Position numbers and translations under genes: made by a program. Shown piece after piece: positions 8,639-16,218 of a stretch of DNA of 39,033 bases. The notes below the pieces were generated by a model, which worked only from the letters and a program-made list of their open reading frames with translations, searched no databases and had not been told where the DNA came from. The first letter of the stretch is position 1. Each line of letters opens with the position of its first letter. Source of the DNA: an uncultured Muribaculaceae bacterium (GTDB taxonomy: Bacteria; Bacteroidota; Bacteroidia; Bacteroidales; Muribaculaceae); assembly GCA_947386115.1 (NCBI GenBank), contig CANDNO010000016.1, positions 1 to 39,033 of the forward strand, in the 5' to 3' direction.

Positions 8639-9070
8639 ATAAATGCAACCGCTCCGCGGTAGTGTGGTGGTGGTGCGTGAGATGACCCCACGAATGAATT
8701 CGTGGGGCTGAATAGATGGAACGGCTCCGCCGTTCGTGAGTACGTCCACGATGGCGTTCTGATAATCAATGCATTGTGTAAATATGCCAAAGGCATGTCC
8801 CTACGAATATATCATAATCGGCATTCCCACGGCCACCTGCTGTTAAGGGGAATCGCCACGTGGACATACGATAATCGTCACGCCCACGGCCACCTGCCGG
8901 CGATGAGAATTGCCCCACGAATATATCATAACCGCGTGCCACGGTTGCCTGCCGGCGAGGTGAATAGCGGAGCTATTCCATTTAGATAGCCCCACGAATT
9001 CATTCGTGGGTTATGCGCGCTCCCCCTCCCTACCACCAACAGCGGAGCTGTTGCACCTTGCCCGTCGAGG
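8639..9070 (+). repeat. Composite hairpin repeat, copy 1 (432 bp)
   Basis: First of two consecutive, near-identical direct copies. It holds an ordered series of small palindromes: ACCGC-TCC-GCGGT, a CCCCACGAA stem with TGAA loop (8686-8707), GAACGGC-TCC-GCCGTTC (8719-8735), ATGCC-AAA-GGCAT (8783-8795) followed by GTCCCTACG, AATAGC-GGA-GCTATT, a second CCCCACGAA-type palindrome, and AACAGC-GGA-GCTGTT. Between them are spacers ending in ATATATCATAA or similar. The short open frames inside it recur in every copy and show no coding signs, so I treat it as non-coding. Confidence 0.9.
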
Positions 9071-9501
9071 ATAAATGCAACCGCTCCGCGGTAGTGGGGT
9101 GGTGGTGCATGGAGTGACCCCACGAATGAATTCGTGGGGCTGAATAGATGGAACGGCTCCGCCGTTCGCGAGCACCTCCACGGTGGTACCTTGATAATCA
9201 ATGCGTTGTGTAAACATGCCAAAGGCATGTCCCTACGAATATATCATAATCGGCATTCCCACGGCCACCTGCTGTTAAGGGGAATCGCCACGTGGACATA
9301 CGATAATCGTCACGCCCACGGCCACCTGCCGGCGATGAGAATTGCCCCACGAATATATCATAACCGCGTGCCACGGTTGCCTGCCGGCGAGGTGAATAGC
9401 GGAGCTATTCCATTTAGATAGCCCCACGAATTCATTCGTGGGGTATGCGCGTCCCCCCTCCCGCCACCAACAGCGGAGCTGTTGCACCTTGCCCGACGAG
9501 G
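9071..9501 (+). repeat. Composite hairpin repeat, copy 2 (431 bp)
   Basis: A direct tandem copy of the preceding unit with only scattered single-base differences; the unit begins ATAAATGCAACC in both. All the palindromic words keep the same order. The closeness of the two copies points to recent duplication or gene conversion. Confidence 0.9.
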
Positions 9502-9739
9502 ATAAATGCAACCGCTCCGCGGTAGTGGGGTGGTGATGCATGGAGTGACCCCACGAATGAATTCGTGGGGGTGAATAGATGGAACGGCTCCGCCGTTCGC
9601 GAGCACGTCCACGGTGGTGTGCCCACTGATGAATTCGTGGGATGAATAGATGGAACGGCTCCGCCGTTCGCGAGCACGTCCACGGTGGCGTGTTGATAAT
9701 CAATGCATTGTATAGACATGCCGAAGGTATGTCCCTACG
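9502..9739 (+). repeat. Composite hairpin repeat, copy 3 (partial, rearranged)
   Basis: A third copy begins in register but is shortened. The segment GAATAGATGGAACGGCTCCG and its flank to GTCCACGGTGG occurs twice in succession (about 9570-9617 and 9645-9690), then the unit runs to ATGCC-GAA-GGTAT and GTCCCTACG at 9739 and stops. The internal duplication suggests slippage or recombination between the small palindromes. It ends about 40 bases before the promoter of the TPR gene. Confidence 0.85.
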
Positions 9740-9777
9740 TTTGTGGCATGGATTGGGCGGGGAAATGTGAATATTGT

Positions 9778-9808
9778 TTTGATTGTTGTTGACTTATTCG
9801 TATCTTTG
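9778..9808 (+). promoter_or_regulatory. Promoter of the TPR gene, next to the start codon
   Basis: TTTG (9778-9781), a 19-base spacer and TATCTTTG (9801-9808) match both Bacteroidetes promoter boxes exactly, the best match in the window. The ATG at 9815 begins six bases after the -7 box, so the transcript would be leaderless or nearly so. This also decides the start codon, because the in-frame ATG at 9743 lies upstream of the promoter. Confidence 0.75.
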
Positions 9809-9814
9809 CTCGCG

Positions 9815-12187
9815 ATGGATGCTAACTTACTCATTGATAGTCTGGCACGCGAGGGACGGCTTCAGGAGGCCCGCCGTGTGGGGGAGGAGGCTGTGGCTGC
9901 CGATCCTCACGATGATGCGGCGCTGTCGGCCCTTGTGGGGGTGTATCTCGAGATTGAGTCGCAGTGTATTTCGACCGGTGTGACTTGCTATCTTGCTGAA
10001 ATTGACCGACGTCTCGACGAGCTTATCGCTTCGATGGCCGATGGTGAGATGGAGCGTCGCCGCCACGAGAGGTTGCGTCTGGCCCAACAGCCGGGATATG
10101 ACGAGTTGAGCCGACTCGAGGCTCTATCGGCCCGTGACGGTTACGAGCAAGAGGCATACGAGAAGGCCCATGCAATGTTCGTGGCCGGAAATATGTCGCC
10201 CGGATTGCATGAAATCTATGCCACGATTATTTACCGTTACGCCCGGGTGGCGATGACCGACCCGTCGTCGCGGCCGGTGCGCTCGCTGCTTTTCGAGTAC
10301 CTCGGGTTGCCGGTGAGGAAGCCCTCGAGAGTGCATTCGCTGGTGCTTAGGCTTGCCGTGAGATGTGCCCGCAAGTATCCCGACTTCAATTTCACACGCT
10401 TCTTTGATTTGTGGAATCCGCGCACTTTCCGCGACGAGGATATCGTTGACCCCGAGGGAAAAAGCTCGCTCGCAGCGGCGGCATTCGAGCTGGTGATCGA
10501 CTCGGATTATGCCTATGAATTCCCCGCATTGCTCGACAGGGTGAAGGCTTCGGCCGGGCGCCGCATGATGGTGGTGAGGGAGGCATTTGTCAACCTCATA
10601 TCCCGCCAGATCAAGGCCGGCGACACCGTGCGGGCCATCGACCTGCTCGAACTCTATGCCCGGTACGGCGCTCTCCACGATGCCGATGCGCTCCACTCTC
10701 GGCTGCTTGCACTGGCCCTGCGGGTGATGACCCGCGACGAGATGTGGCGCTTCGTAGGATTCTTTATCAACTGGAACACGTCGCTTTTAAGACAGGCCGA
10801 TTTCGAGCCTACGGCAGGTGCCGACGGGGAGACCATCCGACCCCTTGCCACACGTGCCATCGACCGATGCTTTGCGGCTGTAAAGGCTGATGTCCAACGG
10901 CATGCCCACCAATTACCCTCCCTGCTCGAAGCCTTTGACCGCGCTGTGGCATTGAAACCCGAGGCCGGCGACGAGCTGTATGCGCGAAGGAGGGCGATGT
11001 TGTTGTCGATGATGGAACGCGACGACGAGGCAATGGAGCGCATGTCGACGATGGCTGCCGATGGAACCCGCTCGGCAGCATTTTGGCTTGACTTTGCCGA
11101 GATTGCCCACTCGCGCGAACTGAAAATGGGGCTTCTGTCGCTCGGAGTCCTGCAGCACGAAGAGTCGCGCCGGGATGATCCCGATATCGACCTGCTCAGG
11201 CTCAGGCTTGCCAGACTGCTGCATATTGCAGGCGACGATGCCGGTGCCGCCACCGAGCTTGAAATCACGCGAACGGCTGCCGAGCCGATGCCATTGTACG
11301 GAGCCATTAAATCAACGCTCGCTCCCGATGCCGAGCCCAATTATAATAATGAGATGCTCTATCACCGCCTGGCATCGGAGGCCCTGGCCGCAATCTACAG
11401 GCGGGTGAAATCGGAGATTTTTTCGATAATAGCAGTTAACGACAACGAGCTTACGGTTGCCTGCACGTCATGCCCGCCCTTGCTGCTCGACTTCAAGTTG
11501 TGGCCGCTGATGTCGCGCATGACGACGGGTGACAATGTCGAGATAAAGCGCACAGCGCGAGGCGTCGTTATGGCCAGGCCTCGAGATGGCAAACCGTTTG
11601 CCGCGCTTGCTGTGCATTATGGTGTCGTGCTGCCTAACGGCGCGGTTCAGTGCGCCGATATCCCCGAGCCTATAGCTGCCGACGGGCTACCCTCTGCCGG
11701 CCGAATGGTGCGCGTGAACGTATATCTTGATGCTGAATATAAACGGCAGATAATTAATGCGGTAGAAGTGCCATCCGGCGAAGCACGCGAACATTTCGAA
11801 CAAGCCGTCGCAGCAATTTTTGCCGTAAATGCCGGAACTATCGAGCTGAGTGCCGGAGCAGACGGACCTTTTTTCGAAGCCGACCGCCCCATTGTGACCG
11901 AAGGACAGCTTGGCGCGATACGCAAGCTCTATTTCTATACCGACCGAACTGGCAAAAAACACGTAGTAGGCTCCAACGACTTGCCCGACAACACCGAGTG
12001 TGACGCCGTGCAACAGGTATCGGGACGCCTCACAATCAACAGAGATGGCACAGGCATGCTGCGCGACGTTTTAATCCCGCGCGAACTTATCGAGTGCACG
12101 AGCCTCTCCGACAGCACCTACGCCGCCTGCACAGCCATACTAACCCCCACCGGCCCCCGCGCCCTCACCCTCACTCCGTACGTATAA
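9815..12187 (+). CDS. TPR-repeat protein with beta-rich C-terminal region, function unknown
   Basis: A 790-residue cytosolic protein, no signal peptide or membrane segment seen. The N-terminal two thirds (about 1-560) is helical, with tetratricopeptide-like repeats: the opening segment contains REGRLQEARRVGEEAVAADP, and others lie near residues 380-500. The last third (about 565-790) is strand-rich, includes IFSIIAVNDNELTVAC and KLYFYTDRTGKKHVVG, and might contain OB-like folds; that is an inference. I do not recognise the family. A scaffold role in a larger assembly would suit TPRs but nothing here proves it. The start at 9815 is chosen because a perfect promoter sits directly before it. The gene stands alone between inverted arrays of the composite repeat and is convergent with the GH30 operon. 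Confidence 0.65.
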   Translation: MDANLLIDSLAREGRLQEARRVGEEAVAADPHDDAALSALVGVYLEIESQCISTGVTCYLAEIDRRLDELIASMADGEMERRRHERLRLAQQPGYDELSRLEALSARDGYEQEAYEKAHAMFVAGNMSPGLHEIYATIIYRYARVAMTDPSSRPVRSLLFEYLGLPVRKPSRVHSLVLRLAVRCARKYPDFNFTRFFDLWNPRTFRDEDIVDPEGKSSLAAAAFELVIDSDYAYEFPALLDRVKASAGRRMMVVREAFVNLISRQIKAGDTVRAIDLLELYARYGALHDADALHSRLLALALRVMTRDEMWRFVGFFINWNTSLLRQADFEPTAGADGETIRPLATRAIDRCFAAVKADVQRHAHQLPSLLEAFDRAVALKPEAGDELYARRRAMLLSMMERDDEAMERMSTMAADGTRSAAFWLDFAEIAHSRELKMGLLSLGVLQHEESRRDDPDIDLLRLRLARLLHIAGDDAGAATELEITRTAAEPMPLYGAIKSTLAPDAEPNYNNEMLYHRLASEALAAIYRRVKSEIFSIIAVNDNELTVACTSCPPLLLDFKLWPLMSRMTTGDNVEIKRTARGVVMARPRDGKPFAALAVHYGVVLPNGAVQCADIPEPIAADGLPSAGRMVRVNVYLDAEYKRQIINAVEVPSGEAREHFEQAVAAIFAVNAGTIELSAGADGPFFEADRPIVTEGQLGAIRKLYFYTDRTGKKHVVGSNDLPDNTECDAVQQVSGRLTINRDGTGMLRDVLIPRELIECTSLSDSTYAACTAILTPTGPRALTLTPYV

Positions 12188-12240
12188 CGCGCACCCGTAG
12201 AGATGTGCCCACGATTCCCCGCCGTTCCCATCAACAGCAG

Positions 12241-12735
12241 GCAACCGCAGCGTGCGGTTATGATATATTCGTAGGGGCGATTCACCTCGCTGGTAGGCGG
12301 CCGTGGCGTGCCGGTTATGATATATACGTAGGGACATGCCTTTGGCATGTTTGTGCAACACATTGATTATCAACACACCATCGTGGACGTGCTCGCGAAC
12401 GGCGGAGCCGTTCCATCTATTCAGCCCCACGAATTCATTCGTAGGGTCATCTCATGCACCACCACCCCACTACCGCGGAGCGGTTGCATCTATTCCCGTC
12501 AGGGCAAGGTGCAACAGCTCCGCTGTTGGTGGTAGGGAAGGGGAGCGCGAATACCCCACGAATGAATTCGTGGGGCTATCTAAATGGAATAGCTCCGCTA
12601 TTCACCTCGCCGGCATGCAACCGTGGCACGCGGTTATAATATATTCGTGGGGCGATTCCCATCGACGGTGAGGTGGCCGTGGAAATGCCGATTATGATAT
12701 ATTCGTAGGGGGGCGAGGGGATGTCCCTACGGGGG
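12241..12735 (-). repeat. Composite hairpin repeat, inverted copy
   Basis: The same words as the 8.6-9.7 kb array, reverse-complemented and circularly permuted: about 250 bp of the front of one unit (to 12490) followed by the rear of the next (to about 12720). It includes ACCGCA-GCG-TGCGGT (about 12245), ACATGCC-TTT-GGCATGT (about 12325), GAACGGC-GGA-GCCGTTC (about 12404), AACAGC-TCC-GCTGTT and AATAGC-TCC-GCTATT. It fills most of the 12188-12828 gap between the TPR and GH30 genes and contains no credible gene. Confidence 0.85.
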
Positions 12736-12764
12736 TGGGCGAAATATTGGAGCTTGATAGTAGG

Positions 12765-12805
12765 GGTAATAAAAAGGGCTGGCGCGTGGTGTCGCGGCAG
12801 CCCTT
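12765..12805 (-). terminator. Intrinsic terminator of the PUL operon
   Basis: On the minus strand AAGGGCTG (12805-12798) pairs with CAGCCCTT (12781-12774), then TTTATTA follows. It lies about 25 bases beyond the GH30 stop codon and closes the glycan-uptake operon. Confidence 0.75.
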
Positions 12806-12828
12806 GGGGTTGGTGTGGGGGATCTCGT

Positions 12829-14487
12829 TTAGAAGTCGAATACGAAGGTGGTGACTGAGTGGGGCTCGACGAAGAGCTGGTCGCCTACCTTGAAGTATTC
12901 CTGGTAGAGGTTCTTATTATCGCTTGTGGTGTAGCGGTGGATGGCTGTGGGGGTCGATCCAAGCTGTGAGTAGACGTCGAACGCGATGTTGTTGGTCTTG
13001 TCATAGTTGGTGATTACCATTACCACTCGCTTGCCGTCGGGGTCGGCCCAGGCTGTTCCGAAGAAGTCTTTAGACTCGTTGAGGGCGAGTTCGACACGCT
13101 TGAAGCCGGGGCGTATGTAGAGGCTGTAGTTGCCGAGTACCCAGAGGTTGGGGTTGGCTTGCAGGGTGCCGGGTGTGGTCCAGTTTGAACCGTAGATGCC
13201 GTCGACGGGGGTAGAGAAGATGAGCTCGAAGCGGTTCATCTGGCCATAGGCCTCGACGCCGAATGCGGTCCAGTAGCTCCACGATGTGCACTGTGCTACG
13301 GTGAAGTCGTTGTGGATGATGCGTGACACGTACATGGCAAGGTCGAGCTGGGTTGATTTTTCGTAGCCACCCTCAAGGTCGGCGGGTGCATTGCCAAGGA
13401 GCGACAGCTCGGTCTGCCAGACGCGAACGCCTTTCTGTGCGGCCTTGTTGGCAAGCTGTCGGCGCACGTTGCGCATCTCGTCCCAGGTGTTGTAGGTCCA
13501 GTAGGAGTGACCGCTTATGAGGTTGTCGACGCGGCTCAGGTCGCCTACGTAGGCTTCGTTGCCGGATGTGAACATCCGGTCGATGACGTTGGCCCGGTTG
13601 TTGTCGCCTGAGTAGAGTGATACGTAGGAGCCGGCCTCGCCGAGGAGGATGTTGGTGTTGATGTTGTGGTTGTCGAACGATTTCTGCATCTCGCGGGCGA
13701 GCTTGGCTATCTCGGTGTTGAACCATGAGGAGCCTTCCTGGTTGTCGCCGTCCCAGTCATACTGGGGTTCGTTGGCGGGCGATATGTGAGAGATGTTGTA
13801 GCCCTCGCCTATGAAGTGCTCGGCTACGGTAGCCATGTACTCGGCAAAGGCGCCGTAGCTATCGTCCTTGAGGTTGGTGTGGCCGTTTTTGGGCTCGCCT
13901 ATCTTGGTGGCGAGGCCGTTCTTGGTCCAGTAAACGAGGGGCGAGTTGCTGAAGAGTACGAATTTCTCGACGCCGTTGTTCTTGGCCTGCTGCATGAAGT
14001 AGCGCTGGCCGGCACAGTTGTTCCAGTTGTATGAGCCGGAGGCGTTGAGGAAGCACTCGGCGCGGTTGGTGACGTTGACAATCTCTGAAGCGTCCCCCTG
14101 TTCGGCCGAACCGCCGCCGAGGTTGACGCGCCACATCGAGAGGCCTATGCCCTGGGGCTGGCCGTTGACGATGCGTTTCGAGAAAAGCCAGTTGGCGGCG
14201 TCGGCGCGGTTGGTCGACCAGTACTCGCCGATGAACTCGCCGAGCCAGCAGTCGCTTGCTCCGATGCCTTCCATGGTCTGGTAGGTGGTGGCGGTGTTGA
14301 TGGTTATTTTCTCGTTTTTAACAGCTCCCGAGGGTGTGGGCGACACGATGTTTTCGGGTACATCGCCGCCGCCTTCCGATCCACCCTCGCCGGGGAGATG
14401 CTTTGTCGACTCGCCTGTGGGCTCGTCGAAGCAGCCTGTCATGGCGAGCATGAGCGTGCCTGCTGCAAGATATTTGATGTATTTCAT
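12829..14487 (-). CDS. Glycoside hydrolase family 30 lipoprotein
   Basis: A 552-residue GH30 enzyme, a retaining (beta/alpha)8 hydrolase with a beta-sandwich side domain. It has a lipobox MTGC with Cys19 followed by FDE, so it is probably a surface lipoprotein, then a Gly/Glu-rich linker to about residue 55. The catalytic domain starts at ITINTATTYQTMEGIGASDC. The likely acid/base is Glu240 (SPANEPQYDW) and the nucleophile Glu360 (VWQTELSLLG). The C-terminal strands (about 455-552) form the side domain. GH30 subfamilies include beta-1,6-glucanases, beta-1,6-galactanases and xylanases; I cannot assign the subfamily by eye. It is the last gene of the SusCD operon, 33 bases after susD, and would cut the glycan at the cell surface. 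Confidence 0.9.
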   Translation of the reverse strand: MKYIKYLAAGTLMLAMTGCFDEPTGESTKHLPGEGGSEGGGDVPENIVSPTPSGAVKNEKITINTATTYQTMEGIGASDCWLGEFIGEYWSTNRADAANWLFSKRIVNGQPQGIGLSMWRVNLGGGSAEQGDASEIVNVTNRAECFLNASGSYNWNNCAGQRYFMQQAKNNGVEKFVLFSNSPLVYWTKNGLATKIGEPKNGHTNLKDDSYGAFAEYMATVAEHFIGEGYNISHISPANEPQYDWDGDNQEGSSWFNTEIAKLAREMQKSFDNHNINTNILLGEAGSYVSLYSGDNNRANVIDRMFTSGNEAYVGDLSRVDNLISGHSYWTYNTWDEMRNVRRQLANKAAQKGVRVWQTELSLLGNAPADLEGGYEKSTQLDLAMYVSRIIHNDFTVAQCTSWSYWTAFGVEAYGQMNRFELIFSTPVDGIYGSNWTTPGTLQANPNLWVLGNYSLYIRPGFKRVELALNESKDFFGTAWADPDGKRVVMVITNYDKTNNIAFDVYSQLGSTPTAIHRYTTSDNKNLYQEYFKVGDQLFVEPHSVTTFVFDF

Positions 14488-14520
14488 GTTGTCGTTATTA
14501 AATTACGGTTAATAAGGTGA

Positions 14521-16209
14521 TTACCATCCGGGGTTCTGAACGATGGCACCATTGGAGTGCTGTATCTCGTAGAGGGGAATGGGGTAGAGCAGGTCGCGGT
14601 CCTCCTGGAAGCGGATTCCCTTGTCGCTGGGCTCGATCTGGTTCCAAGCCTCGTAGACGTCGGCATCGTCGCCGGTGTTGTACTTGACGAACGAGCCGTT
14701 GGGGCCGAAGATATTGCACATCATCTTCTTGCCGTTGGCGCAGTCCCAGCGGCGCAGGTCGTAGAGGCGGCACTGCTCGTGGGCGAGCTCGAGACGGCGC
14801 TCGGCGCGGATGGCGTCGCGCAGCTCTATGCCGGTCTTGGTGACGGGAGCGAGGTTGACACGGCGGCGCACCTCGTTAAGAGCCCACTGGGCCTGGGTGT
14901 TGTCGGGGGTAGAGCTCTCGACACAGGCCTCGGCATACATGAGGAGCACGTCGGCATAGCGGAGCACGCGGTGGTTCAACGGAATCTTGTCGATGTTGTA
15001 GACCTCGGGACGGTCCTCAAGAGGCAGGAAGTATTTGCGTATGATACGCGCCGACTTGTGCTGGGCGGGGTCGATGATGTACTTTGTGAGGTAGTCGAGG
15101 TTGGTCCAGCCGAAGTTCTCCTTGTAGTCAAGGAACTTCTGGTCGGTGACTTTGCACACCTCGCTGTTGTTGGAAACGAACTTGGCAAACTGGCTCTCGC
15201 CTGCGATCTCAGAGCACATGGTCTTGATGATGGTGTAACGCAGGCGCTCGGTATCGCCGGCGGCTATGAAGGCGTTCTCGAGGTCGCTGGTGGGCTGGCC
15301 CCATGCCCAGCCGTCGCCGACGCCGTTACGGCAGCCGGTCACAACGGTGAGGGCACCGCCGGTGGCGTAGGTGTCGCCGCCATACATCTGCTGAGTCTCG
15401 AAGAGTGACTCCTTGGAGTTGTTGTATTTCACGCTCCACACGTCGCCGAAGTTGGGCAGGAGTTCATACTCGTGCTCGTCGATGATGGTCTTGAGAGTGG
15501 CTTTGGCATCGTCCCACTTGGCCTGGTAGAGCTGAGCCTTGCCGAGGATGCCGAGGGCGGCACCGCGTGTGGCGCGGCCCATGTCGGCTGCGGCCCACTC
15601 GCTGCGCTGGGGCAGGTCTTTGGCTGCGGCTTTGAGCTCGTCCTCAATAAAACGGTAGCAGTCTTCGAGCGAAGAACGGCCAAGGCCCGATACATCCTGG
15701 TTCTCGACTGTAACCAGAGGCACACCGCCAAAGTTACGCACGAGGTCGAAGTAGAAGAATGCGCGCAGGAAACGTACCTCGGCTATGCGCTTGGCCTTGA
15801 GGTCCTCGTCCATCGATGCACCGGGGATGCGGTTGAGGGCCACGTTGCAGGTGTTGATGCCCTGGTAGCGTGCTCCCCAGAAGTTCTGCAGGATGCCCTG
15901 CGACTGACCGTCGGGCATGAAGTGGGTTGTCGACTGGTAACCGTCGTCCTGGGTGGTGTTGCCGTCCCAGAGGTCGTCGGTGGTCATGTCGGAGATGAGC
16001 CAAGTGTTGTAGATCTGCCACCAGCCGCCACCCTTGGCGATCTCGAAGTAGCATCCGCCCACGTAGGAGTTGACCTCGTCGGCCGTCTTGAAATATGTGT
16101 CGAGGTTCTCGGTGCCGCGTACATCCTCGGTGAGGAAATCGTCACATGAGCTCAACGTCATCACAGCAGCGAGTGCTGCGCTAAGAATATATATCTTTTT
16201 CATGTTCAT
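14521..16209 (-). CDS. SusD/RagB family glycan-binding lipoprotein
   Basis: A 562-residue SusD-like outer-surface lipoprotein that acts as the lid of the SusC channel and captures oligosaccharides. The signal peptide ends at TLSSC (Cys22), followed by DDFLTEDV, an acidic start typical of surface-exported Bacteroidetes lipoproteins. The body has the usual SusD pattern: an N-terminal helical TPR-like part (including VRFLRAFFYFDLVRNFGGVP at about 145-165) and a C-terminal part with RAERRLELAHEQCRLYDLRR (about 470-490) and a tail ending YPIPLYEIQHSNGAIVQNPGW. It begins nine bases after the SusC stop codon. Length is usual for the family. Confidence 0.95.
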   Translation of the reverse strand: MNMKKIYILSAALAAVMTLSSCDDFLTEDVRGTENLDTYFKTADEVNSYVGGCYFEIAKGGGWWQIYNTWLISDMTTDDLWDGNTTQDDGYQSTTHFMPDGQSQGILQNFWGARYQGINTCNVALNRIPGASMDEDLKAKRIAEVRFLRAFFYFDLVRNFGGVPLVTVENQDVSGLGRSSLEDCYRFIEDELKAAAKDLPQRSEWAAADMGRATRGAALGILGKAQLYQAKWDDAKATLKTIIDEHEYELLPNFGDVWSVKYNNSKESLFETQQMYGGDTYATGGALTVVTGCRNGVGDGWAWGQPTSDLENAFIAAGDTERLRYTIIKTMCSEIAGESQFAKFVSNNSEVCKVTDQKFLDYKENFGWTNLDYLTKYIIDPAQHKSARIIRKYFLPLEDRPEVYNIDKIPLNHRVLRYADVLLMYAEACVESSTPDNTQAQWALNEVRRRVNLAPVTKTGIELRDAIRAERRLELAHEQCRLYDLRRWDCANGKKMMCNIFGPNGSFVKYNTGDDADVYEAWNQIEPSDKGIRFQEDRDLLYPIPLYEIQHSNGAIVQNPGW

Positions 16210-16218
16210 GAGTCGTGA

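Noticed and set aside
8575..9719. Several similar 60-140-codon frames that look like a tandem gene family
   Set aside because: They recur because the 432-bp repeat recurs; the frames occur on both strands, include palindromic words and lack promoters.
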